Under the pieces are notes generated by a model. The model was not told the DNA's origin and searched no databases. It saw only the letters and a list, made by a program, of their open reading frames with translations. From Pseudomonas sp. LRP2-20 (GTDB lineage Bacteria > Pseudomonadota > Gammaproteobacteria > Pseudomonadales > Pseudomonadaceae), in assembly GCF_024349685.1 (NCBI RefSeq), contig NZ_AP025944.1, positions 5,349,001 to 5,413,000 of the forward strand: a DNA stretch of 64,000 nt, in the 5' to 3' direction. Positions 56,291 through 64,000 of this stretch are shown piece after piece; within the stretch, counting starts at the first letter, position 1, and each line of letters begins with the position of its first letter. Position numbers and translations under genes: made by a program.

Positions 56291-57436
56291 TCAAACCTGC
56301 GCGATCCATTTGCGGTGCGTGTGGATCGACATCAGAACGCCAAACGCTGACAGCAGCGTCACCAACGAAGTTCCGCCATAGCTAATGAAGGGCAGCGGCA
56401 CGCCCACCACGGGCAACAAGCCGCTGACCATACCGATATTGACGAACACATAAACAAAGAAGGTCATGGTCAGGCTGCCCGCCAGCAGCTTGCCGAACAG
56501 GGTCTGCGCCTGCGCGGTAATCATCAGCCCGCGGCCGATCAGCAGCAGGTAGACGATCAGCAGCAGACAGATGCCGACCAGGCCGAACTCCTCGCCAAGC
56601 ACCGCGATGATGAAGTCGGTGTGGCTCTCCGGCAGAAAGTCCAGGTGCGACTGGGTACCCAGCAGCCAGCCCTTGCCGAACACGCCACCGGAACCGATCG
56701 CCGCCTTCGACTGGATGATGTTCCAGCCAGTACCCAGCGGGTCGCTTTCCGGGTCGAGGAAGGTCAGAACACGCTGCTTCTGGTAGTCGTGCATCACGAA
56801 GAACCACATCGCCACCGCTACCGGCACCGTCGCGGCCAGTACGCTGAGAATCCAGCGCCAGCGCAGCCCCCCCATGAACAGCACGAAGGCGCCGGAGGCG
56901 AGAATCAGCAGCGCCGTGCCCAGGTCGGGTTGGCGGACGATAAGAATGAACGGCACGCCGATCAACACCAGGCTTATTGCCACGTGTTTCAAATGCGGCG
57001 GCAAGGTGCGCTTGGAGAGGTACCAGGCGATGGTAGCCGGCATGATGATCTTGAGGAATTCCGAGGGCTGGAAGCGGATCACTCCGGGGATGTTGATCCA
57101 GCGCGTGGCGCCCATGGCGTTGTGCCCCATGACGTCCACCACCACCAGCAGGAACACCCCCACCAGGTAGGCCAGCGGCACCCAGCGCGCCATGAAGCGC
57201 GGCTCCAGCTGGGCGATGACGAACATCGAGACCAGGCCGATGCCGAACGAGGTGGCCTGCTTGAGCAGCAGGTCCCAGTTCTTGCCACTGGCCGAATAGA
57301 GGACGAACAGGCTACCGGCCGCGAGGGTCAGCAGGATGATCAGCAAGGGGCCGTCGATGTGGATGCGCTGCAGGAAGCTTGCGCGTCGACGCATCACGTC
57401 CTCGCTGGAGAGCATGCGATCGAAATTGTTCTTCAC
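56291..57436 (-). CDS. rodA: SEDS peptidoglycan glycosyltransferase RodA
   Basis: 381 residues from a GTG that overlaps the mrdA stop by four bases (GTGA). Ten membrane helices; SEDS signatures QPSEFLKIIMPATIAWYLS, RQPDLGTALLILASGAFVLF and LPFISYGGTSLVTLLSAFGV. RodA polymerises lipid II with PBP2 for rod-shaped elongation. Confidence 0.94.
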   Translation of the reverse strand: MKNNFDRMLSSEDVMRRRASFLQRIHIDGPLLIILLTLAAGSLFVLYSASGKNWDLLLKQATSFGIGLVSMFVIAQLEPRFMARWVPLAYLVGVFLLVVVDVMGHNAMGATRWINIPGVIRFQPSEFLKIIMPATIAWYLSKRTLPPHLKHVAISLVLIGVPFILIVRQPDLGTALLILASGAFVLFMGGLRWRWILSVLAATVPVAVAMWFFVMHDYQKQRVLTFLDPESDPLGTGWNIIQSKAAIGSGGVFGKGWLLGTQSHLDFLPESHTDFIIAVLGEEFGLVGICLLLIVYLLLIGRGLMITAQAQTLFGKLLAGSLTMTFFVYVFVNIGMVSGLLPVVGVPLPFISYGGTSLVTLLSAFGVLMSIHTHRKWIAQV

Positions 57437-59322
57437 GGGGCCGTTTCCTGGGCGACGGTGGTAGGCGCGAATTCAGTCTTGAGCCGGCCGTTCTCGTCGA
57501 GCAGCCAGGCGTCCATGATCTGCCGCACCACGGGCGCAGCAACGCCGGAGCCGGACTCACCGTTCTCGACCATCACCGAGACCACGATCTTCGGATCGTC
57601 AGCCGGGGCGAAGGCGACGAACAGCGCGTGGTCGCGGTGGCGCTCCTGAAGTTTGTTGCGGTCGTACTTCTCGCCCTGCTTGATCGCCACCACCTGGGCA
57701 GTACCGCTCTTGCCGGCGATGCGATACTGGGCACCTGTCGCAGCCTTGCGCGCAGTACCGCGGGCGTTGTGCATCACCTGTTCCATGCCGTGGGTGACCT
57801 TGGCCCAGTCGGACTTGTCGCGCAGGACGATGTCTTCCATCGGGTTGGGGTCCACCGGCGGCTGGCCTTCGATGGTCTTGGCCAGGTGCGGGCGGTTCCA
57901 CACCCCCTTGTTGGCGATCAGCGCGGTAGCCTGGGCCAGCTGCAGCGGCGTGGCCTGCATGTAACCCTGGCCGATACCGAGGATCAGCGTTTCACCCGGG
58001 AACCAGGCTTGCCGGCGGGTAGCGCGCTTCCACTCGCGCGACGGCATCAGCCCGGGCGACTCCTCGAACATGTCGAGGGCAACCTTCTGGCCAATGCCGA
58101 ACTTGTTCATGTAGCTGGACAGCCGATCGATACCCATCTTGTGGGCAAGGTCGTAGAAGTAGGTGTCATTGGAGCGCATGATCGCGGTGTCCAGGTCGAC
58201 CCAGCCGTCACCGGTGCGGTTCCAGTTACGGTATTTGTGATCGTAGTTGGGCAACTGGTAGTAGCCCGGGTCGAATACCCGGGTACTGGCGTTGACCACC
58301 CCGCTGTCGAGGCCGGCAATGGCTACCGCCGGCTTGATGGTCGAGCCCGGCGGATACAGGCCGCGCAGTACGCGGTTGAACAGCGGCCGGTCGATCGAGT
58401 CGCGCAGCTCGGCATAGGCCTTGAAGCTGATACCGGTGACGAACAGGTTGGGGTCGAAGCTGGGCTGGCTGACCATCGCCAGCACCTCTCCGGTACGCGG
58501 GTCGAGCGCCACCACCGCACCACGCCGGCCACCCAGGGCGGCCTCGGCGGCTTCCTGCAGCTTGATGTCGAGGCTCAGGACGATGTCCTTGCCCGGCTTC
58601 GGGTCGGTGCGCTTGAGCACCCGCAGCACGCGGCCTCGGGCATTGGTCTCGACTTCCTCGTAACCGACCTGGCCGTGCAGCTCGGGCTCGTAAAAGCGCT
58701 CGATGCCGGTCTTGCCGATATGGTGGGTGCCGCTGTAGTTGACCGGGTCGAGGGTCTTCAGTTCTTTCTCGTTGATTCGCCCGACATAACCGACCGAATG
58801 GGCGAAATGCGGGCCCTGCGGGTAATGGCGCACCAGCTGGGCGACGACTTCCACACCGGGCAGGCGGAACTGGTTTACCGCCACGCGGGCGATCTGTTCT
58901 TCGTTCAGCTCGAACAGGATCGGCACCGGCTCGAACGGCCGGCGCCCCTGCTTCATGCGTTTCTCGAACAGCGCTCGGTCATCGGGCGTCAGCTCCAGTA
59001 CTTCGACGATAGTATCCAGCACTTCCTGCCAGTTACCCGCACGTTCGCGGGTCATCGACAGGCTGAAACTGGGCCGATTATCGGCGATGATCACACCGTT
59101 GCGGTCGAAGATCAGCCCGCGGGTCGGAGGAATCGGCTGCACATGCACCCGGTTGTTCTCCGACAGCGTCGAGTGGTAGTCGTACTGGATGATCTGCAGG
59201 TAGTACAGCCGCGCGACCAGCACGCAGATGAGCAGCATGACCGCCACCGCGCCGACAACGACGCGGTTACGCACCAGGCGGGCGTCTTTCTCGTGGTCCT
59301 TGAGACGGATCGGCTGCGACAT
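57433..59322 (-). CDS. mrdA: penicillin-binding protein 2
   Basis: 629 residues. N-terminal membrane anchor, pedestal domain (DYHSTLSENNRVHVQPIPPT), transpeptidase motifs SxxK in YPPGSTIKPAVAIAGLD, SxN in AIMRSNDTYFYDLAHK, and KSG in YRIAGKSGTAQVVAIKQ. It cross-links peptidoglycan during elongation. Pairs with RodA encoded immediately downstream. Confidence 0.95.
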   Translation of the reverse strand: MSQPIRLKDHEKDARLVRNRVVVGAVAVMLLICVLVARLYYLQIIQYDYHSTLSENNRVHVQPIPPTRGLIFDRNGVIIADNRPSFSLSMTRERAGNWQEVLDTIVEVLELTPDDRALFEKRMKQGRRPFEPVPILFELNEEQIARVAVNQFRLPGVEVVAQLVRHYPQGPHFAHSVGYVGRINEKELKTLDPVNYSGTHHIGKTGIERFYEPELHGQVGYEEVETNARGRVLRVLKRTDPKPGKDIVLSLDIKLQEAAEAALGGRRGAVVALDPRTGEVLAMVSQPSFDPNLFVTGISFKAYAELRDSIDRPLFNRVLRGLYPPGSTIKPAVAIAGLDSGVVNASTRVFDPGYYQLPNYDHKYRNWNRTGDGWVDLDTAIMRSNDTYFYDLAHKMGIDRLSSYMNKFGIGQKVALDMFEESPGLMPSREWKRATRRQAWFPGETLILGIGQGYMQATPLQLAQATALIANKGVWNRPHLAKTIEGQPPVDPNPMEDIVLRDKSDWAKVTHGMEQVMHNARGTARKAATGAQYRIAGKSGTAQVVAIKQGEKYDRNKLQERHRDHALFVAFAPADDPKIVVSVMVENGESGSGVAAPVVRQIMDAWLLDENGRLKTEFAPTTVAQETAP

Positions 59323-59338
59323 CGGACTGCTTACAGGC

Positions 59339-59806
59339 TCATTTGTGGTAAGGGTGCCCGGACAATACCGTCCAGGCGCGGTAGATCTGCTCGCCGATGA
59401 GTATCCTTACCAACGGGTGCGGCAAGGTCAGCGGCGACAGCGACCAGCGTTGCTCGGCGCGCGCACAGACCTCAGGCGCCAGCCCTTCCGGGCCGCCCAC
59501 CATCAAATTCACCGTGCGCGAGTCCAGGCGCCAGCGGTCCAGCTCGGTCGCCAGCTGCTCGGTACTCCAGGGCTTGCCATGGACCTCGAGGGTGACGATG
59601 CGTTCCCCAGGCTGAACCTTGCTCAGCATGGCTTCGCCCTCCTGACGGATCAGGCGGGCGACGTCGGCATTCTTGCCACGGGTGTTCAGCGGGATTTCCA
59701 CCAGCTCGAGCGACAGCTCCTGGGGCAGGCGCTTGGCATATTCATGCCAGCCTTCCTCGACCCACTTGGGCATGCGCGAGCCGACCGCGATCAGGCGAAG
59801 ACGCAC
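59339..59806 (-). CDS. rlmH: 23S rRNA (pseudouridine1915-N3)-methyltransferase RlmH
   Basis: 155 residues, SPOUT knot fold with [20 protein letters not shown] at the start and [20 protein letters not shown], the SAM-binding knot. It methylates pseudouridine 1915 of 23S rRNA in 70S ribosomes. Between mrdA (16 bases) and rsfS (nine bases). Confidence 0.95.
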   Translation of the reverse strand: MRLRLIAVGSRMPKWVEEGWHEYAKRLPQELSLELVEIPLNTRGKNADVARLIRQEGEAMLSKVQPGERIVTLEVHGKPWSTEQLATELDRWRLDSRTVNLMVGGPEGLAPEVCARAEQRWSLSPLTLPHPLVRILIGEQIYRAWTVLSGHPYHK

Positions 59807-59815
59807 GACGCTTCC

Positions 59816-60238
59816 TTATTCCCGGTCTTTCAGCTTGTCGGTGAAGTAGTCGCTGGCGTTTTCCGGGCTGTGGTGCTTGGCATCGGCGGCACGGCTCTGC
59901 TCAGCACCCATCCACAGGCGCTCCAGGTCGTAGAACTGGCGGGCAGCGGCGGTCATCATGTGGACGATGACATCGTTCAGGTCCAGCAGTACCCAATCGC
60001 TGTCGCCCTTGCCTTCTTCACCCAGTGGCTGCGCGCCCTTGGCCTTGACCGCTTCACGGACCTTTTCCAGCATCGCGTTGATCTGGCGGTTGGAGGTACC
60101 GGTGGCAATGATCATGTAGTCGGTCAGGCTGTGCTTTTCGCGTACGTCGATGACCTGGATGTCCTGGGCCTTGACGTCTTCCAGGGCGCTGATGGTCAGT
60201 TTGACCAGTTCTTCGCCATTGATTTTCTGCTTGCTCAT
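59816..60238 (-). CDS. rsfS: ribosome silencing factor RsfS
   Basis: 140 residues from the ATG at 60238. RsfS fold with ALEDVKAQDIQVIDVREKHS and YMIIATGTSNRQINAM, then WVLLDLNDVIVHMMTAAARQ. It binds L14 (uL14) and blocks 50S-30S joining in starvation. The longer in-frame start upstream is unsupported. nadD ends 44 bases upstream. Confidence 0.95.
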   Translation of the reverse strand: MSKQKINGEELVKLTISALEDVKAQDIQVIDVREKHSLTDYMIIATGTSNRQINAMLEKVREAVKAKGAQPLGEEGKGDSDWVLLDLNDVIVHMMTAAARQFYDLERLWMGAEQSRAADAKHHSPENASDYFTDKLKDRE

Positions 60239-60282
60239 AAAAAACTCTTCAACTCGTTTGGATGAGGCGCCCTGGGGCACCG

Positions 60283-60942
60283 TCAGTTAGGGGCACGATA
60301 CAGTTCGTGCGCCTCGATGTAGGCCAGTACGGCGTCCGGCACCAGGAACCTCACCGATTTGCCGCTGGCCAGCAGCTGTCGGATCTGTGTAGCCGACACC
60401 GCGAGCGGCGTCTGCCAGACGAACGAAATATTCCCCGCCGGGCCGGACATGGCGGTGGGATCGCTCTCCGAGCGCGCAGCCAGCAGGTTGCGCAACTCGT
60501 CAGGGGGTTCAACGTCGGCATCCGGGCGTTGCAGCACCAGAATGTGACAGTGTTGCAGCAGTTCTTCCCAGCGGTGCCAGCTTGGCAGGCCGCAAAAGGC
60601 GTCCCAGCCCAGCACCAGGAACAGCTGGTCGGCGGCGCCCAGTTCGGCGCGGATCGACTCAAGCGTGTCGATGGTGTACGACGGTTTGTCGCGTTCGAGC
60701 TCGCGGGCATCGACGCTCAGGCAGGCGACGCCCTGTACCGCTTCGCGAACCATGGCCAGCCGGTCCTGCGCCGCCACCTGCGGGGTATCGCGGTGTGGCG
60801 GGCGGGCATTGGGCAACAGGCGCAGCTCATCGAGCGCCATGAACTCGGCCACTTCCAGCGCGCTGCGCAGGTGGCCGATGTGCACGGGGTCGAAGGTGCC
60901 GCCAAGAACGCCGATGCGCCGGACTGCCTGGGCCTTGCTCAA
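60283..60942 (-). CDS. nadD: nicotinate-nucleotide adenylyltransferase
   Basis: 219 residues from a TTG at 60942, chosen because AGGAG lies ten bases upstream and the start falls two bases after the proA stop. A GTG at 60978 would give 231 residues but overlaps proA by 35 bases. Motifs [20 protein letters not shown] (nucleotidyl transfer) and [20 protein letters not shown]. It adenylates NaMN in NAD synthesis. Confidence 0.9.
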   Translation of the reverse strand: MSKAQAVRRIGVLGGTFDPVHIGHLRSALEVAEFMALDELRLLPNARPPHRDTPQVAAQDRLAMVREAVQGVACLSVDARELERDKPSYTIDTLESIRAELGAADQLFLVLGWDAFCGLPSWHRWEELLQHCHILVLQRPDADVEPPDELRNLLAARSESDPTAMSGPAGNISFVWQTPLAVSATQIRQLLASGKSVRFLVPDAVLAYIEAHELYRAPN

Positions 60943-60943
60943 C

Positions 60944-62215
60944 TCAGCAGGACTCCTGGCCGCGCAGCTGACCGTCACCGATCACCACGTACTTCTCGCA
61001 GGTCAGGCCTTCCAGGCCGACCGGGCCGCGGGCGTGCAGCTTGTCGGTGGAAATGCCGATTTCCGCGCCCAGGCCATATTCAAAGCCATCAGCGAAGCAG
61101 GTTGGGGTATTCAGCATCACCGATGCCGAATCGACCTCGGCCATGAACTGACGGGCCTGGCCCTGGTGTTCGGTGATGATCGAATCGGTGTGGTGCGAAC
61201 CGTACTGGTTGATGTGCTCGATGGCCTGGTCCAGGCCGTCGACGACGCGGATCGACAGGATCGCGTCGAGGTACTCGGTGTGCCAGTCGGCCTCAGTGGC
61301 CGGCTTGGCCTCGATCAGCGCGCGGGTACGTTCGCAGCCACGCAGCTCGACGCCCTTTTCCTGGAAGCGGCGGGCCATTTCCGGCAGGAAGCCTTCCGCC
61401 ACGCGCTGGTCGACCAGCAGGGTTTCCATCGCGCCGCAGATGCCGTAGCGATAGGTCTTGGCGTTGAACGCCACGCGCCAGGCCTTGTCCAGGTCGGCGT
61501 GCTCGGCCACATAGACGTGGCAGATGCCGTCCAGGTGCTTGATGACCGGCACGCGGGCATCGCGGCTGATGCGCTCGATCAGGCCACGGCCGCCGCGCGG
61601 CACGATGACGTCGACGAACTCGGGCATGCTGATCAGCGCGCCGACGGCTTCGCGGTCGGTGGTCTCGACCACTTGCACCACGGCAGCCGGCAGGCCCGCT
61701 GCCGCCAGGCCACGCTGGATGCAGATGGCGATGGCGCGGTTGGAGTGGATGGCCTCGGAGCCGCCGCGCAGGATGGTGGCGTTGCCCGACTTCAGGCACA
61801 GGCTGGCGGCATCGATGGTCACGTTCGGGCGCGACTCGTAGATGATCCCGATCACCCCCAGTGGCACGCGCATCTTGCCCACCTGAATGCCCGACGGGCG
61901 GTAGCTCATGTCGCGGACGGCGCCGACCGGGTCTGGCAGGCCAGCCACCTGACGCAGGCCGGTGATCATGCCGTCGATGCGCGCCGGGGTCAGCGCCAGG
62001 CGGTCAAGCAGCGCCGGCTCCAGGCCATTGGCACGGCCGGCGGCCAGGTCCAGTTCGTTGGCTGCGGCAAGCTCGGCGCGCGCAGCATCCAGCGCATCGG
62101 CGGCGGCCTGCAGGGCGCGGTTCTTCTGCGCGGTGCTGGCACGCGCGATGACGCGTGAAGCCTGGCGCGCGGCGCGACCCAGGCGGGTCATATAGTCAAG
62201 AACGGACTCAGTCAT
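60944..62215 (-). CDS. proA: glutamate-5-semialdehyde dehydrogenase
   Basis: 423 residues from the ATG at 62215. Aldehyde-dehydrogenase fold with the catalytic Cys in [37 protein letters not shown] and [20 protein letters not shown]. It reduces glutamyl-5-phosphate in proline synthesis. Longer in-frame codons upstream lack a ribosome site. Leads the proA-nadD-rsfS-rlmH-mrdA-rodA-mltB-rlpA run. Confidence 0.95.
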   Translation of the reverse strand: MTESVLDYMTRLGRAARQASRVIARASTAQKNRALQAAADALDAARAELAAANELDLAAGRANGLEPALLDRLALTPARIDGMITGLRQVAGLPDPVGAVRDMSYRPSGIQVGKMRVPLGVIGIIYESRPNVTIDAASLCLKSGNATILRGGSEAIHSNRAIAICIQRGLAAAGLPAAVVQVVETTDREAVGALISMPEFVDVIVPRGGRGLIERISRDARVPVIKHLDGICHVYVAEHADLDKAWRVAFNAKTYRYGICGAMETLLVDQRVAEGFLPEMARRFQEKGVELRGCERTRALIEAKPATEADWHTEYLDAILSIRVVDGLDQAIEHINQYGSHHTDSIITEHQGQARQFMAEVDSASVMLNTPTCFADGFEYGLGAEIGISTDKLHARGPVGLEGLTCEKYVVIGDGQLRGQESC

Positions 62216-62419
62216 GGGTTCGGTGTCTTGGCGAAGGGGAAATCGGCTGATTATAACTGTCGCGCAGGTATACGCCCAGCGGCGGGTGGCGGATGGTAGA
62301 AAATGGCTCACGAGATTCCATGGGAAAGATGTAACCGCGCTTATCGAACTGCCCCGGTTCAGCCTCGATTAAGCCATTCATTGCTATCATCCCCGCCTTT
62401 ATTGCCACGTACCGCCAGC

Positions 62420-63112
62420 ATGCCAGAATCAGCCCCCTGCCCTGCACGCGCCCTCCCCGACAGCTTCTTCGACCGCGACGCCCAGACTTTGGCCAAGGCG
62501 TTGCTCGGCAAGGTCATCCGCCATCGCCACGGCAACCTGTGGCTGGCGGCACGGATCATCGAGACCGAGGCGTACTACCTCACTGACAAGGGCAGCCACG
62601 CGTCGCTTGGCTATACCGAGAAGCGCAAGGCGCTGTTCCTGGGCGGCGGGCATATCTACATGTATTACGCACGCGGTGGCGATTCGCTCAACTTCAGCGC
62701 ACAGGGCCCAGGTAACGCGGTACTGATCAAGTCCGCCTACCCCTGGGTCGATGCCATCTCCGACGCCAACAGCCTGGCGCAGATGCAACTGAACAACCCC
62801 GATGCCAGCGGCAACCTGCGCCCAGCAGAACGCCTGTGCGCCGGGCAGACCCTGCTGTGCAAGGCCATGGGCCTGAAAGTGCCGCACTGGGATGCGCAAC
62901 GCTTCGACCCCGAGCGCCTCTACGTCGAAGACTGCGGCATTGCCGTGCCCCGGGTGATCCAGGCCGCACGCCTGGGCATACCCCATGGGCGCGACGAGCA
63001 CCTGCCGTACCGCTTCGTCGATGCCGAATTCGCCCGCTTCTGCACCCGGAACCCGCTGCGCCGGGGCCAAGTCGAAGGGCAAGACTTTTTCATCCTCGAA
63101 CAAGGAAGCTGA
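62420..63112 (+). CDS. DNA-3-methyladenine glycosylase (AAG/Mpg family)
   Basis: 230 residues from the ATG at 62420. AAG-type motifs: LWLAARIIETEAYYLTDKGS (catalytic Glu), HASLGYTEKRKALFLGGGHI, and SAQGPGNAVLIKSAYPW in the substrate pocket. It removes alkylated purines from DNA in base excision repair. Divergent from proA; overlaps nothing. The next gene starts three bases after its stop. Confidence 0.93.
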   Translation: MPESAPCPARALPDSFFDRDAQTLAKALLGKVIRHRHGNLWLAARIIETEAYYLTDKGSHASLGYTEKRKALFLGGGHIYMYYARGGDSLNFSAQGPGNAVLIKSAYPWVDAISDANSLAQMQLNNPDASGNLRPAERLCAGQTLLCKAMGLKVPHWDAQRFDPERLYVEDCGIAVPRVIQAARLGIPHGRDEHLPYRFVDAEFARFCTRNPLRRGQVEGQDFFILEQGS

Positions 63113-63115
63113 AAC

Positions 63116-64000
63116 ATGGGCCAATGGCTCGACAGCCTGACCGGCTGGCTCAGCGCCAACCCCCAGTGGCTTGGCGTGGCGATTTTCCTGGTGGCTTGCG
63201 TGGAATGCCTGGCCATCGCCGGCATCATCGTACCGGGCACTGTGCTGCTGTTCGCCGTTGCCGTCCTGGCAGGCAGTGGTGCGTTCAGCCTGGGGGAAAC
63301 CCTGCTGCTGGGGTTCCTCGGCGGCCTGCTCGGTGACGCGCTGTCGTACACCATCGGCAAGTACTTCCACCAGAACATCCGCCGCCTGCCGCTGCTGCGC
63401 CACCACCCGGAATGGATTGGCAGCGCCGAGGCCTACTTCCAGCGCTATGGCATTGCCAGCCTGCTGGTCGGCCGTTTCATCGGCCCGCTACGGCCGATGC
63501 TGCCGATGGTCGCCGGTATGTTCGACATGCCACTGCCGCGTTTTGTCGCGGTCAGCCTGGTGGCGGGCGCGGGGTGGTCGGTCGCCTACCTGCTGCCAGG
63601 CTGGGCCACCGGAGCGGCGATGCGCCTGCCGCTGCCGGAGGGCTTCTGGCTGGATGCCGGTATCATCGCCGGCACCCTGGCGGTGCTGATCGGCCTGAGC
63701 CTGAACAGCAGCCTGCGCGATCAGCGTCATGGTACCCGCCTGATCGCAGGCCTCAGTTTCATCGCCTTGTCGGCGGTGTTTCTGGGCTGGCCTTACCTGC
63801 AGGCATTCGACCAGGGCGTGATGACGCTGGTGCAGGAGCATCGCAGCAAGGCGATCGACGGCAGCGTGGTCCTGGTGACCCGGCTGGGCGACTTCAAGAC
63901 CCAGTTTTTCCTGGGCGGCCTGCTGACCGGCTTGCTGCTCCTGGCGCGACAGTGGCGGCATGCCGTGTTCGCGGGCGGCACGCTGATCGGCACGGCATTG
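63116..64000 (+). CDS. DedA-PAP2 fusion membrane protein (truncated by window end)
   Basis: 295 codons are visible and the frame is open to the edge. The N-terminal half is a DedA (SNARE-associated/VTT) domain: VACVECLAIAGIIVPGTVLL, GGLLGDALSYTIGKYFHQN, RYGIASLLVGRFIGPLRPM. From about residue 195 there are more membrane helices and the start of a PAP2 phosphatase domain (VLVTRLGDFKTQFFLGGL). DedA proteins recycle undecaprenyl phosphate or move lipids, and PAP2 domains remove phosphate from undecaprenyl diphosphate, so one chain may do both. The phosphatase active site lies outside the window. Confidence 0.85.
   Translation, partial: MGQWLDSLTGWLSANPQWLGVAIFLVACVECLAIAGIIVPGTVLLFAVAVLAGSGAFSLGETLLLGFLGGLLGDALSYTIGKYFHQNIRRLPLLRHHPEWIGSAEAYFQRYGIASLLVGRFIGPLRPMLPMVAGMFDMPLPRFVAVSLVAGAGWSVAYLLPGWATGAAMRLPLPEGFWLDAGIIAGTLAVLIGLSLNSSLRDQRHGTRLIAGLSFIALSAVFLGWPYLQAFDQGVMTLVQEHRSKAIDGSVVLVTRLGDFKTQFFLGGLLTGLLLLARQWRHAVFAGGTLIGTAL

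Overview
The window is chromosomal DNA of a Pseudomonas, most likely of the P. putida group. It is GC-rich and densely coded. Gene blocks such as thiD-thiE-hemL, ybeZ-ybeY-corC-lnt, leuS-lptE-holA and proA-nadD-rsfS-rlmH-mrdA-rodA-mltB-rlpA-dacA-ybeD-lipB-lipA stand in the order known from Pseudomonas. The gaps are full of the short REP palindromes (cores TTCGCGGG...CCCGCTCCCACAGG) characteristic of P. putida. I see no tRNA, rRNA, CRISPR array, insertion sequence with a transposase, or prophage. The window opens inside a GabP-type amino-acid permease (minus strand) and closes inside a DedA-PAP2 fusion gene (plus strand).

Positions 400-7600 form a sugar-acid island: two anion:cation-symporter-family MFS permeases, a D-2-hydroxyacid dehydrogenase with a divergent LysR regulator, glucarate dehydratase (gudD) with its permease, and a divergent GntR/FadR regulator. 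The gudP-gntR gap carries repeated TTGTCGTACAA-type palindromes that look like the regulator's operators. Positions 7.6-21.3 kb hold mixed housekeeping and accessory genes: a quinone-reductase-like dehydrogenase, a HAD phosphatase overlapping tesB, a GNAT acetyltransferase, an Ais-like phosphatase, a histone-deacetylase-like amidohydrolase, a HI0933-family flavoprotein, rhlE, an EamA exporter, an exonuclease next to a NYN RNase-like protein, a DUF2076 protein, and a tandem pair of unrecognised 164-residue paralogs.

Positions 21.3-33.7 kb carry hrpB, a small lipoprotein gene, a cation-efflux gene, a DUF6515 protein, a candidate small RNA with a strong terminator, an Lrp/AsnC regulator, a DUF2788 membrane protein, rluE, amn, aidB, a striking 66-nt perfect inverted repeat, and an orphan 7TMR-DISM histidine kinase. 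Positions 34-42 kb hold cofactor genes (thiD, thiE, hemL) and the ribosome/envelope operon ybeZ-ybeY-corC-lnt. Positions 43.5-49.6 kb hold leuS, lptE and holA separated by perfect hairpins, then a short arfA gene with a terminator hairpin inside its coding region, and a lytic transglycosylase.

Positions 49.7-62.2 kb are a long minus-strand run for lipoate synthesis, cell-wall elongation (PBP2, RodA, RlpA, MltB, PBP5), rRNA methylation, ribosome silencing, NAD and proline synthesis. A 3-methyladenine DNA glycosylase gene and the DedA-PAP2 gene close the window on the plus strand. Most of the window is conserved core genome. The best candidates for undescribed biology are the 164-residue tandem paralogs (20140-21309), the candidate sRNA (26359-26640), the 66-nt inverted repeat (31463-31703), and the NYN/exonuclease pair (17235-18328).
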